Of a stretch of 25,732 nucleotides of DNA, positions 1-10,498 are shown piece by piece. The DNA comes from Discostella pseudostelligera (taxonomy: Eukaryota > Bacillariophyta > Thalassiosirophyceae > Thalassiosirales > Thalassiosiraceae). The position numbers and the translations under genes were made by a program. The DNA lies in NCBI GenBank assembly GCA_036940085.1, contig JALLBK010000538.1, positions 1 to 25,732 on the forward strand, read 5' to 3'. Numbering within the stretch: the stretch's first letter is position 1; the number at the start of each line of letters is the position of its first letter. Below the pieces are notes generated by a model, which was not told where the DNA came from, did not search any database, and was given only the letters and a program-made list of their open reading frames with translations.

Positions 1-609
1 CAGCAGCAGCAGGCAAGTCAAGGACAACTTCCTGTAAAAAGAGTGAGCGACACTGCAAGTGTTCTGCAACGGGAGGCATCAACATTGTCGTCGTCGTCGT
101 CGTCGTCCAACACTACTGGAAATAATATGGAAGAGTTCCTCATCAAATTACGTCAACGACATGCCGAGGCTGTCGAACAAGCACGACGAGAACAAGCATC
201 TGATCGCGCTTCGAAGAAACAAAAGACGAGCAACAATGAGGGTTCTAGTAGCAACTCGGGAATTGTTACCTTGCTCCCTTTCGAACATGCTACTACCGAA
301 TCTTCCGGATCGGGATGTACCACCAATGAAGGTTCCACCTCGTCCGTGGAGAATGTCCCTGCAAGTGATGAGACTAGGAATGATGGTAGTACATCGAGTA
401 ACTCCTCGTCGGAAGAAGACGATGCCGAGTCAGGAGGGCAGGCTTCATCATCGTCTTCTCATCATAAGCCGTCGATACCCTTGCGCAAGCGTTTCCGATC
501 CGAGAACAATGGTGGTGTTGGTGGCGGCAACGGCGGCGGTATCACCCGACGGAATCTCGCGGATCACAATTATAGGATGGCCGAGGAGATGAAGAATCAA
601 GACAAGTAA
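1..609 (+). CDS. Unrecognised low-complexity protein, C-terminal part
   Basis: The frame is open from the left window edge to a TAA at 607-609, so this is the C-terminal 202 residues of a longer protein. It begins in a Gln run, then has a poly-Ser run encoded by TCG repeats (about nt 88-105). A helical, charged stretch beginning MEEFLIKLRQRH lies around nt 128-230. Ser, Glu and Asp-rich sequence, a short basic patch (LRKRFR, near nt 480-500) and a Gly-rich run near the end follow. No domain is visible. The composition would suit the disordered tail of a nuclear or regulatory protein, but that is only an impression. The next gene is convergent, ending at 975. An AATAAA at 666-671 could serve the transcript. 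Confidence 0.6.
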   Translation, partial: QQQQASQGQLPVKRVSDTASVLQREASTLSSSSSSSNTTGNNMEEFLIKLRQRHAEAVEQARREQASDRASKKQKTSNNEGSSSNSGIVTLLPFEHATTESSGSGCTTNEGSTSSVENVPASDETRNDGSTSSNSSSEEDDAESGGQASSSSSHHKPSIPLRKRFRSENNGGVGGGNGGGITRRNLADHNYRMAEEMKNQDK

Positions 610-974
610 AAATGAAATATCAATGCATTCACCTGATAACAACTGATTGTCAGGAACATACGCTAAATAAAAAGTAAAGACTAGATGGATTAATGAATTG
701 CGGTTGCAAGAGCCGCTCCAAACAATAATACATCAACTAATACCTCGTTCTTTCTACAACATGCTCCAAGCCGCTTCTACAAAGTCTGCATCGGTAGGTA
801 GAGCCGAAGGAGATATTTAAGCCATTCTCCTCAAGCTCAAACCGATTCGATTCACACACCTACATATCCACTGACCCACAACAATTGCTACTGCTTGATT
901 TCACCCGCTTGAAACTTCCACTTAAAATGACAAAATAACACTGGCCTTTCGATCGACCCGAAGCGCCTCTTCAC
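610..974. other. Intergenic, between convergent 3' ends
   Basis: This stretch separates the left-edge gene from the 3' end of the metacaspase gene. Apart from the AATAAA at 666-671, I see no ORF of note, no tRNA-like fold and no clear repeat. It probably holds the two 3' UTRs. Confidence 0.6.
666..671 (+). terminator. Possible polyadenylation signal AATAAA
   Basis: AATAAA lies 57 bases after the stop codon of the left-edge gene, a plausible 3' UTR distance. The hexamer is common by chance in this AT-rich intergenic DNA, and cleavage signals in diatoms are not strictly defined. Confidence 0.3.
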
Positions 975-2579
975 CTACAATCCAAACTTCGCCCTCAAGA
1001 CTTCTTCCAATTTACCAGAAATCTGTTGAATGAATGCATCAAGATTCATCTGAGGGTTCAGTTCCATCTCCAATTGGCTGCCGTCGCCCTTGAACACGTA
1101 AGGGAGGTCCATGATCGATCCTAGAGAGAGATTAGAATAACAAGGATTGAGATTCGATTTGTTTTCGGTGCAGTATCTCCCGCCTTCAATATTATTTACC
1201 GTACCTGAATGGCAGCAATCCATCAAGCTGACTAAATGCGCTCCCTGAGGTAGACCCTTAACGAGAATCTCGTACAACTCATCGTCACGGATCATTCCGG
1301 CAGATTGGAAGTCACGAGGGCAGAGTGCCTCGTCATATCCATCATGTTCGTCGCTCTCATCATCGCGAAGTTTCGTGCCATGTCCTATAATTCGTACAAT
1401 ATTTTGAATGAGCTTCATCTCAAAAGTGGCACCAAAGATTTTCGACCGGTAGGGAAACTTGGAAACTTACCGGAGTAATGCAAGAAGATGGCATCGCCAT
1501 CCTCCGACTGCGAAATCACCCTCTTGTAGGCGTTAATGATGTTCTCGTACGTGGGCTCGGTATGCTTCCCATCATCGAGCAACACGACAATGTTCTCATC
1601 TTTGAATCCGTGGACTCTCTTGATGTACCGTTTCATGTTGAGCACATCGTTCCAGCATCCGCTCAATTCACCGGGGCTATCGCCTATTTTCATGAAATTG
1701 TAAGTGGGAATAATGAACGCATGCAGTGCGACATACCAAGGTTTCAATAAAGGCAAGCCTATCGTTCCGAGGAATCTACGCAAAAAGCAACTCACCAACA
1801 TAATTGATTCCAATCATCACCGCCCTTCGAGTACCCGTGGCAGTTTCGGGTACCAAGTCAAACTTGTGGTTCACATCAATAGGATTCATCGAGCTGAGTT
1901 GAGGAATTTGCGTGAAACCCTTCTTCTTGAGATGTCCCCTCATCTTTTCCAATACTTCCGTGAAGCTGAGTAAAGCAACGATTGAAACGGATGTTAGAAG
2001 ACATTGATGTGCAGATGACAACATTGACATTGAGCTGAAGGATGAATGATCGTCCAAACTTTCTCACCTCAAATCTTCCTCGGGCACCTTCTCATCGGCA
2101 TAGAGAAAGTTGAGTAGAGTGGAAGTACAAGCTCCTCCAGCTTGACCTGCGGTTTGTTGTATGGAATTGTAGTTGAAAGAAATGTTCGAATTCGATTCAT
2201 GCGCACAATGAGCTTGAGGAGTATAGTTTCGTAACGGAAAACAATATCTATCGAAGTCGTCGTACACATCACACATCGACATCACACCAAACATTAACAC
2301 TACTTCCTACGCACCTGCTGGATCCGGAAGCTGGAACGAGGCCACGTTCGACACATCCGCGGAGGTTTGATGATCTTCACACCCACTAATCATGCGAATA
2401 TCCTTTCGCATCTCATCGGGCTTGGTGGCTTCGTATTCTTCCTGGGTCATTTTGCCCTTCTTTGCGCCTCCGCCGCCGGTCATGCCGGCAATGGCATCCA
2501 AATCCAGGCCCATTTGTTGCATCATTTCCTCCTTTGCCTTTTCGAAGGCTCGTTCCTTGATCTGGTTGAAGAAACCCAT
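975..2579 (-). CDS. Type III metacaspase (p10 before p20)
   Basis: A caspase-fold cysteine protease predicted to cut after Arg/Lys and linked in diatoms to stress and cell death. Proposed exons on the minus strand are 2579-2315, 2146-2068, 1965-1796, 1683-1471, 1384-1205 and 1120-975. All introns are GT-AG and the phases agree, giving 350 residues. Residues 1-60 hold a helical N-terminus and a Gly-rich turn. The p10-like part comes first: ISGCEDHQTSAD at 64-75, later QLSSMNPIDVN just before the p20 part. The p20 part follows: RAVMIGINYVG near 162-172, HYSGHGT with catalytic His244, and DCCHSG with catalytic Cys300. This reversed order defines type III metacaspases. The usual 'DCCHSGS-DLPY' junction appears only after removing the 84-bp intron at 1121-1204, which supports the model. 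The ATG at 2577-2579 is the first in this exon. The gene is divergent from the lactonase gene. Confidence 0.92.
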
Positions 2580-3374
2580 GGTTCGATGATGATGAGGATG
2601 ATTGTCGGTGAGCGTTGAGTGGACGTATTGTGGACTCGGCGTTATGACTATGAATGCAAAGATCCGTCATGGTGGGTGTTGCTTGGTGTTGCTTGATGTA
2701 CATATGATGTGTTGCGTTGGCGTCGGGAAGATTTTGATGGAGCGAAAGATCTTCTTTCCCGCCCAAAATTAAATCTTCTGTGTCAAAATGAGAATGTCTC
2801 ATTTATTAGGGTACGGAAATGAATCTTTGCTTTTATTAAATAATAAATTAATTGATTTTATTTATATTATAGAAATCTTAAATATATGAAGATTTGTATT
2901 TCCGTGATACTAATAGGAGCTTCAAGATCAACTTGAAATGACCGGATACGATGCAAATGTACCAAGTCCTACTTATTAGGTCATTCGCTCTTCCCGTGGT
3001 GACAGCTGGCTCCGTCATTCGGAAGAGAACGGGTTCTTCGCGCGGTCCATCTGTCTGTTCCTCGATTGACAGCCACACAAACACCGCGAAGAAGCGGCCA
3101 CTCCACTCCAACGGTCACGAATGTTGCTGCACCATACATCATGAGAAATGTCGGCGACGTCTTGCTTGACTCCGACGCGCTTCGCTTGTTGTTCTTTCAA
3201 GCAAAACATCACGGCGCATTCCTTCATTCACTTCGGCGCACAAAAACCTTCTGACACTTTTTTTGACTCCAAAAAGAAAGGTCGAGCCTCCATCGATTGC
3301 TCCTCATCCCTCCATCCCAACAATATCCTCCAAATAATAGATTAGACATAATAGATTAGACAAAGCGAACAATA
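2580..3374. promoter_or_regulatory. Divergent intergenic region, metacaspase / lactonase
   Basis: About 0.8 kb lies between two divergent start codons, so both promoters should be here. The middle (about 2800-2900) is strongly AT-rich. Short ORFs here match nothing I know. A perfect 14-bp tandem duplication sits at 3335-3362 just before the lactonase start. I see no convincing TATA box or tRNA. Confidence 0.5.
3335..3362 (+). repeat. 14-bp perfect tandem duplication before lactonase ATG
   Basis: TAATAGATTAGACA occurs twice back to back (3335-3348 and 3349-3362), ending 12 bases before the ATG at 3375. It would lie in the 5' UTR or at the transcription start. Confidence 0.85.
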
Positions 3375-5496
3375 ATGGCTCCGCGCAACGACAATTCGAT
3401 TCTGAATCACCAACTCTCCTACCCGTCGAGTGACGACGATACCCCCACCAGCGCCTCCCTCGAGGGATCGACTACTCTAGCTCCGAGAACCGGACGGTTT
3501 GGCCAACTACTTCGCCACAATGAAACCATTATTGACGACGATGAAGACTACGATACCGACGACCAACAGTTATTCTTCGTTACCTCCTATTCCGACTTTG
3601 ATAAGCTTGCTCACGGTCCTCGGGGGCATGGTGCCAAGCATACCCTTCGCGTTTATAAATTCGTCCATGACGGTAGTTTGGTATTGTGGCATATTGCCGG
3701 AGATGCAACAACGGTAATCAATCCTGCATTTTCAAGATTTCATCCTCGGTGAGTGTTTCGTCGTAGTCGTCGAATGACCAATATTTCTCAAGCGTTTGTG
3801 TGGCGGAACTGCCGAAAGGGAATTGTTGTTATCGTTGAGTCTCCGTCCTCATTTGCCTGTGTCGATTATTGACCTCATTTCAATGAAAACCGCTTTCATA
3901 AATAGGCTCAATGTCGTGTACACTTGCACCGAAGACATTGAAGAGAATGGACGCATCCTCGCCTACGAAATCCGTCCGGACGGTAGTCTCAAAGAAATCG
4001 GTCGCATCGATGCCGGGGGCACCTCCACATGCTATCTCACCATCGATCGAGAACAACGTCACTTAATTGCCGTCAATTATTGGGATTCCTCCCTCGTGGT
4101 AATTCCATTATGCAAGGAGACTGGGGAATTCACCGGACCCATTCACAACATTTACGATCCAAAGGCTGGGAAGGCCATGATTGCGGCTGCGAAGAAGCAT
4201 GGGGGAGTGAATCATTCGAATAATGATGAATCGACAATTGCCGCACGACAGGCCGATCCACATTCGCATGCATTGGTACTGGATCCGTTCGAGGGATGCA
4301 TTGCATATGTGCCCGATTTGGGGAAGGATTTGATTAGAGAGATATTTTATGACGAGAAGGAGGGGAAGTTGGGATGTGAGCTTAATTTTTTGCCGAGTGG
4401 GATGAGCACCGGCAAGCCCGATGGTCCGCGATACTTTGAGTTCCATCCGAAGTTCAATATTGCTTATGTCGTCAATGAGTTGAGCTCGACGGTAAGTTGC
4501 TGTTGTCTCATCGATGCACAGTTTCTGTCAGCTCGATGTCTTTGCTAACATTTTGCATCATGGTTCCTCGCGGACGCTTCGCATGGATATATTTGTCAAC
4601 AGGTTGCTGTCTTCTCAATCGATCGTGAATTATTGGCGGAGATGTCACGCACCTCGAAGCAAGGACTACCGATGGACAAATTCAAGGGTCGTTCGACGCT
4701 CAAATTACTCCAGTCTATCAAGACCGTTCCATCCGCATTTCCTGTCACGATGAATACATGTGGTCGTATCTGTAAGTAATATAATTGTTTGTTTGTTAGC
4801 AACTTGTAACCACCACCGCAGCTCATGATTTCTTCACTTCCTCAGGTGTTCATCAATCGGGACGCTTTGTTATTGTCTCGAATCGCGGACATGAGTCCAT
4901 CACCATCTTCCGTGTCAATCAAGGTGGCAGCAAGAAGGGAGGAAAGACGACAACGCGTGGTACCCTCTCTCAAGTGGGCTTCTTCCACACGCGTGGGGAG
5001 ACTCCACGCCACTTCCAATTCGACAACAGCGGTCAGTACTTGATTGTGGCCAATCAAGATTCGGATACGATTGCTGTGTTTTCCTTCAACCTTACTTCGG
5101 GAGAGATTAAGTATACTGGTAATGAGGTATGTCTCATTATTTGCAATGCAGTTTTGAGGTTTGATTGCATCTTATTCTATTTTCACTCACACAACTTCCT
5201 TTGCGGTCTGATCCTGACGTATATCACAGTACCGTGTCCCCAGTCCCAACTTCATCTGCTGCTGCCCTATGGTCAATCGAGCTGCGGACTCTTATGCTCC
5301 TACGTCGTCGAATGTTGCTGCTGCAGTATCATCTTCTTCTGGTCACACTCGCAGTACAGCCGAAAGCAGCTCCGTCCCTGCCTCTGTTGAGTTTGACCGT
5401 TCCGACGAGAAGTTGGATTTGCAGAGTGAATTGGAATTGGCTCGTAAAGAAATTGCCGAGTTGAGAAAGCAACTCTCGAGTGTTTCAGTTCAGTAA
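3375..5496 (+). CDS. Lactonase-type seven-bladed beta-propeller protein
   Basis: It resembles the YbhE/Pgl 6-phosphogluconolactonase and carboxy-muconate cyclase-like family (Lactonase, PF10282). Some members hydrolyse 6-phosphogluconolactone in the pentose phosphate pathway; others have unknown substrates. Proposed exons are 3375-3748, 3906-4491, 4603-4771, 4846-5126 and 5230-5496. The GT-AG introns are in matching phases and give 558 residues. Family-like strings are the blade sequence NVVYTCTEDIEENG, a DPHSHALVLDP segment, YFEFHPKFNIAYVVNE, SGRFVIVSNRGHESI, and TPRHFQFDNSGQYLIVANQDSDTI. The family usually ends soon after the final PSPN segment. Here about 80 more residues follow, Ser/Ala-rich and then a heptad-like coiled coil (DLQSELELARKEIAELRKQL). 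The first 45 residues are also extra and disordered-looking. No plastid pre-sequence is seen, so I infer a cytosolic protein. The substrate is uncertain. Confidence 0.88.
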
Positions 5497-6087
5497 AAGC
5501 GTGTGGCTGACGGCGGTGTGTACTGTAATGATGTGTCGTTTAGCTTGTGTAAAGGAAGGTTTCGGAGTGGATACAGAGAGTCCATCTCATCATCATCAAT
5601 CTCGTTTGGATATTATTAGGGTGTAAATTTGCGCAAATAATAAAACAGTAAGACCAGTGTTTAGAATCAAATTATTGGCCTCTGGCTCCTCAACCATTGC
5701 AGAGAGGAGAGGGATGGAAAAGATGTTCGTACCGAATCAATTATTTCATGCAAATCGAATGCATCGTCGAGTTGTTGACGCGATTCGCGGGGTGCAATTG
5801 AAATTACGCGTGGCAGTGACAATTCCACGTGGCTTTGATATATGGCGCGAAGGTGAAGGAGTTGCGCGAAATATGGAACTTGTCCCAACCAGCCCCCACC
5901 TTTCCCGCGCCTCCTGCCTCCACCCGCGACCGCCACCGACGTGGATTTCAACAAATAAATAATAAATCCATGCAGACCATGACCATGAGATACGCCGCCG
6001 CCGACGCCGACGCCCCTATGCCCCTAGCCTATCGTATGCAACCAAATTAGCAGCAGAGAGATAGGGCACATGGATAAATAATAGAGA
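5497..6087. other. Intergenic, lactonase 3' / CK2-beta 5'
   Basis: This contains the lactonase 3' UTR and the CK2-beta promoter. Small ORFs on both strands around 5660-5960 show no recognisable protein and look like chance frames. No tRNA or strong repeat is seen. Confidence 0.5.
5639..5644 (+). terminator. Possible polyadenylation signal AATAAA
   Basis: AATAAA lies 143 bases after the lactonase stop codon in an AT-rich 3' flank. Its position is plausible but untested. Confidence 0.3.
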
Positions 6088-8524
6088 ATGACGTCCCAAG
6101 ATCGGACAGCTGACGAGAATATTTTTTCCGGATGCGACGCTGACCACATCGTCGCTACCCCTACCAAGAAGTCCGAGGCTGGTTCGTCATCGGCTGCCAT
6201 AGCAGCAGCAGCAGCAGCAGCCGGAGAGATCGAGGAGGACGAGACTCCAGTGGTGGCGATGAGTGAGAAACAGAATATGATTAAAGATGACGCTGTAGAT
6301 TGTGGAATTAGCAACGGCCTACATCACCACCAACAGCATGAGCAGCAGCAACAGCAGCAGTATCATCATCGGCCAACAGAAGAAAACACCACCGAAGATG
6401 ATGACGATGACTATTTGTATGACGTGAATACGGGCCAGAATCAACAGCAACTGCAACCAAATCAACATCAACATCAACATCAACAACAGGTGCCGGNATC
6501 AACATCAACATCAACAACAGGTGCCGGGGGAAGAATCATCAACAGCAGAAGCAGCAGCTACAACTGCACATTATCTTGAACCGGGTAACAATTATGATGA
6601 TAGAAGAAATTACAACTACGATGGCAATGACAACAACGAGGATGAAGAAGAAGATGAGGTATCACCAACTTCCTCTTCGTACTGTTCATCGACATCGTCG
6701 ATGCGGGGACGGCAACAACATCACCAACAACAATTACATTACCAACAGCAGCAACAGCAACTCCATCATCATCAAAAACTAAAACATGCAGACGAAGGAG
6801 CTATCCTCCACGATGATGACAATTACACTCATGATGGCATCCTTCCCAACCACGACCACTACGACGACGAGGAGAAAGAGGGTTTGGAGGACGCGTTATC
6901 TCAAATGCAACTCCTGGATGATACTCATGCCACTACTACTACCGTTGTACGAGAGGATGCACTGGTCCTTTCTAACCATAATAATCTCCATACTTTGGGT
7001 TTGGAGGAGGTGGGAGGAGGAATAAATGAATCAAACATGGCATTGACAGTCTTACCCTCACATGAATTATCCACTACTTCGGCCGAGGCGGCCATGGCAG
7101 CATCGACCTTTGCGGATATGTTGGGTGGTGGAGGAGTCATGGGTGGTCATGGGACGGGTGGATTTAATGGAGAGGGTGGTGAGGAACGTGGAATTTGGAT
7201 TGATGAACATGGTGTACACCATCCAATGATGGGAATGGGAGTAGGTGGAGTTGGTGTTGGTTCAGGCACGGGCATGACGGAGGATGATGGAGAGGATCTA
7301 CTGAGGGGAATAGGAGGAAATGGTAGCAGCACGGGGCTATATGAATATGGACTTCATGATCATCATCCTGGGAGTAGAATGAGGAGGGAAGGTCCTCCTG
7401 GATTAGTCGTTGATGATATTGGCGTTGTGCGAAGGGCAAGTAGTATTGGAGTGTCTCCCATGTCATCATCGAGGGGGGGAGGAGGTGGAGGTGAACCTGG
7501 GAGAGATTACGAGAGTGCTGGGATGAGGATGGGATCGGGGGGAGGAGCGAGCAATAGTAGTGGCAGGCAGGGATTATATCATGGGTTGCATCATCATCAT
7601 ATACATGATTCGACTCACGAGGGTGGAGGGAGTGGTAGTGGAGGAAGAGGGGGGGGAATTGGAGTTGGGGGAGATGACATGGGCAACTGTGGGGGTATGC
7701 GTGTATGTGGTGGTATTGATCCGCTAGCATCGCCGCGCATGGATCCAATTGGTGTTGGCGTCGATGATACAGCATCCGAAGATGATGATGACGAAGAAGA
7801 CGTCGAGGAAGATGAGGAAGAAGAAGATTCCTCTGAAATATCTGCATCCGACGAGGACGGTAGTTGGATAGAGTGGTTTTGCGGTCTTCGGGGGAACGAA
7901 TTCTTCTGTGAAGTTGACGAGGATTACATTCAAGATGATTTCAATCTAACCGGTCTGTATGGCCTAGTACCATGCTACGAGCGCGCACTGGACATGGTGC
8001 TTGACGTGGAAATGCCCATGGAAGATACACTTACCGAGGAGCAGCACGAGATCGTGGAAAGTGCGGCGGAGATGCTGTATGGGATGATTCATGCGCGGTA
8101 TATCGTTACAAGTCGGGGTATGAATGCCATGTACGAGAAGTATCGCAGTGCCACATTTGGTCGGTGTCCACATGTGTACTGCCAAGGACAGCCGGTATTG
8201 CCGGTGGGGTTGAGCGACATGCCACGGAATTACACTGTCAATGTATTTTGTCCCCGTTGTCATGGATTGTTCTTCCCAAAGAGCACACGGCAGGCGAATA
8301 TTGATGGAGCGTATTTTGGCACGACATTTCCGCACTTATATCTCATGACACATACCGAAATTATCCCGGTTCGTCCATCTCAGCAGTATGTTCCTCGTGT
8401 TTATGGCTTTAGAATCAATCAAAGCAGCTTGTACTATAGATTTCATGAAGGCGAAGAGGAGGATAATTCGGGGCAGAATGAGAATCGAGCACTTACGAGG
8501 AGCAGTCGGAGTCGTCAACGATAG
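6088..8524 (+). CDS. Casein kinase 2 beta (regulatory) subunit, very long N-terminus
   Basis: CK2-beta dimers bridge two catalytic alpha subunits and steer substrate choice. The conserved domain is unmistakable near the C-terminus: [22 protein letters not shown], then the zinc ribbon with C-x4-C-x22-C-x2-C (RCPHVYC and VFCPRC), the same spacing as in human CK2-beta, then the YVPRVYGF tail. As printed, the frame breaks near an undetermined base at 6497. Two identical 30-base copies flank it (6467-6496 and 6498-6527). Counting them as one gives a single frame of 801 residues with the domain at about 579-780 and zinc cysteines at 683, 688, 711 and 714. The extension of nearly 600 residues before the domain is rich in His, Gln, Gly and acidic runs, whereas the family is usually about 215 residues. 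The domain part has no intron. The start is the first ATG of the open frame and could be later. Confidence 0.9.
6467..6527 (+). repeat. 30-bp identical copies flanking an 'n' (likely contig overlap)
   Basis: Bases 6467-6496 and 6498-6527 are identical and separated by the single undetermined base at 6497. The net extra length of 31 bases shifts the CK2-beta reading frame. Counting the pair once makes the frames on both sides continuous, which points to assembly or gap-filling rather than a real frameshift. Confidence 0.85.
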
Positions 8525-9190
8525 CATTCAGGACAGCAACTCGTCGGTAGAAACAGGGCAATTATGTGGTTCCTTCTCGCTTGCTTTAAGGTAGAATTAT
8601 GAATGAATGAATAACTAAGTACATTATCGATTTGGGTCCCGAAACTCACACCTCATCTCTCCAACCTTCTATCTACTACTTCTGCCTTCGAAAGAGAGCA
8701 GCGAACAAGTCGGACGAGGGGAAAGCTCAATGAGAATAATAATTTGGAAAGCAATAGTCGGGACAACGATGACAAACTGCGGGTTCTCCGATAATTTGTT
8801 CCAAGGGTAGGAAAACAGCAGATGATCCATGCGGGCATTGTCCCGAATTCGTAAGGACCCACTGTAAATGCAATGCCAAGGTTCCAGGAATGTTATGCCG
8901 ATCGTAAACATGGGATGTTGTGAATCTCTCTCCAATCACATCAATACACTGGGTACAAAGTTGAGACTAGTGAATATCTAATAATTAAAAGGTAACGCTC
9001 TCGACAACCGTTCTTCGTAACGATAACCATCTCAAGTAGCAATCCATGCTCCTATATCCGACATCTCGTGCCACTGCTTCCAACCGGTGGCCTGTGTTTA
9101 CTCTCACATAACTAAGCAGGCTATGCAATCAATGACAATCTCCTCACTTCCCAATTCGTCCTTCTTGCGAGCCACTTTCGATTCTCGTCT
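8525..9190. other. Intergenic, between convergent CK2-beta and dioxygenase
   Basis: About 0.67 kb separates two 3' ends. Overlapping minus-strand ORFs at 8653-8939 show no conserved motif and no supporting splice sites. I see nothing that I can name here. Confidence 0.5.
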
Positions 9191-10498
9191 CTACTTCGCT
9201 TGACTTCCCAATACCTTGAAGAACGAGGCAAATTTCTCACCCGACGCCTTCCCAGCCAATCCACCAATCTTCGCCACAATATCTCGTGGATCACGTCCCA
9301 CACTCCCATCGTCCCGTGCCGCTGCCTCCATTCGATCAAACTGAGGATACACTATCGGAAAGAACGGACTCGAGAGCTTCTCTCCATCCTCCAAACCATG
9401 CCGTCCCAAATCCGATAACACACCTCCAGTACCACGTTTGTCATGGTACAAACTTCCCGCCTTGGCGGCAGTACCCCCCAAGACCCGTCGATACGATGTC
9501 CATATACCATCACTGGGTCCATCGACCTTGTGGATCGTTCTTGGATGCCATATTAGCATATCACCAGGCATAGTACGAAAACTTAGCCATAGATCCTTGT
9601 ACTCTTCCATTCCATTCATTTCAATATCCACAAATACCGCCTGTTCATCCACGACAGTATTGCGATGCGATCCCTTGAGGTAGACGGGTGCACCATAGTC
9701 GGCGGGAGTTTCATCCATGGTAATCCAAAATCGTATGCCCTCATCCCATGTAATTGGTCCATTTTGATTATCTTGATGCCATTTAAACCCCTTGTTGGGG
9801 TTGACCATGAGTAAGTCGGTACTAATGCGAATTTCGGACGTGCGGCCGCATTGGGCTAGTACATGTCCCATGGCAGAATGGTAGTAAAAATCGGCAAACG
9901 CTTTGTTGGTTTGCCATATATTGCGTTGGATGTAATCGTAAAGTTTGGAGGCAGTTCCGGCAAAGGCCCAAAAGTGTGGATTGGACACTTGATGACCAGT
10001 AGCCGAACGGAGATAGTTTACCCAATCGGCGTCAAAGACAGAACGGATGAGTACAACACCATCTTCTTCGAGGGTACGGATTTGTTCGTCAGTGATGGTG
10101 AATGTTTCGGGTGGAGTGACGCGGGCTGTAATACCATGGGGTAGGGTCAGTTGAGGATCTTGTAAACCGAAATTGTATTCCCATAGAGCTGGCTCGTTGA
10201 GAATCCGTTTCCGTGGTTCTGATTTTGATGATGATGTGGTAGTAGTTGTTGGTGCTGGCGGTGCGACAGCTGTTGAAGATGCCATTGCCTGTGACTGTTC
10301 CGATGATGATGATGACGATGAGACGGTAGTGGCTGTAGAAGTTTCAGCCTCGGCGAATCGAGTCGATAACGAACAGTGAGTTGTTCGTCTGAATGATGGA
10401 CCTGTCGTCGTCGGTGATGAAACTGTTATTGGGGCAAAGGCTGACCCTTGTGATGACAGCAGTACCAGTAGCAATGCCGACAATGAAAATGTAGCCAT
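9191..10498 (-). CDS. Phytanoyl-CoA dioxygenase (PhyH) family protein, plastid-targeted
   Basis: A predicted Fe(II)/2-oxoglutarate oxygenase of 435 residues without introns. The iron triad is visible: His241 and Asp243 in KWHQD, and the distal His323 in WHPRTIHKVDG. Arg337 (SYRRV) is a likely 2-oxoglutarate contact. The first 25 residues form a hydrophobic signal peptide ending SQGSAFAP, a diatom ASAF-type plastid import site with the key Phe21. It is followed by a Ser/Thr-rich, acid-poor linker to about residue 95. I infer import into the complex plastid. PhyH-family substrates vary widely, including phytanoyl-CoA, halogenation targets and small metabolites, so the substrate is not known. 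The start is the first ATG and is supported by the pre-sequence. The upstream neighbour is divergent at 11375. Confidence 0.9.
   Translation of the reverse strand: MATFSLSALLLVLLSSQGSAFAPITVSSPTTTGPSFRRTTHCSLSTRFAEAETSTATTVSSSSSSSEQSQAMASSTAVAPPAPTTTTTSSSKSEPRKRILNEPALWEYNFGLQDPQLTLPHGITARVTPPETFTITDEQIRTLEEDGVVLIRSVFDADWVNYLRSATGHQVSNPHFWAFAGTASKLYDYIQRNIWQTNKAFADFYYHSAMGHVLAQCGRTSEIRISTDLLMVNPNKGFKWHQDNQNGPITWDEGIRFWITMDETPADYGAPVYLKGSHRNTVVDEQAVFVDIEMNGMEEYKDLWLSFRTMPGDMLIWHPRTIHKVDGPSDGIWTSYRRVLGGTAAKAGSLYHDKRGTGGVLSDLGRHGLEDGEKLSSPFFPIVYPQFDRMEAAARDDGSVGRDPRDIVAKIGGLAGKASGEKFASFFKVLGSQAK

Noticed and set aside
1141..1204. Apparent 27-residue insertion in the metacaspase after DCCHSGT
   Set aside because: It is intron sequence: CAG|GTACGG donor at 1204 and a pyrimidine-rich TCTCTCTAG acceptor at 1121 restore the normal DCCHSGS-DLPY sequence.
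6088..6579. CK2-beta upstream part read as a separate 163-residue gene
   Set aside because: Its end after the 'n' is out of frame only because of the 31 extra bases. The part before joins the downstream frame.
7164..7847. Minus-strand 227-residue ORF inside the CK2-beta gene
   Set aside because: It is the antisense of the Gly/Asp/His-rich repeat region, where stop codons are rare. Composition alone explains its length.
8653..8939. Three overlapping minus-strand ORFs between CK2-beta and the dioxygenase
   Set aside because: All are short, frames conflict, and no motif or splice pattern is present.
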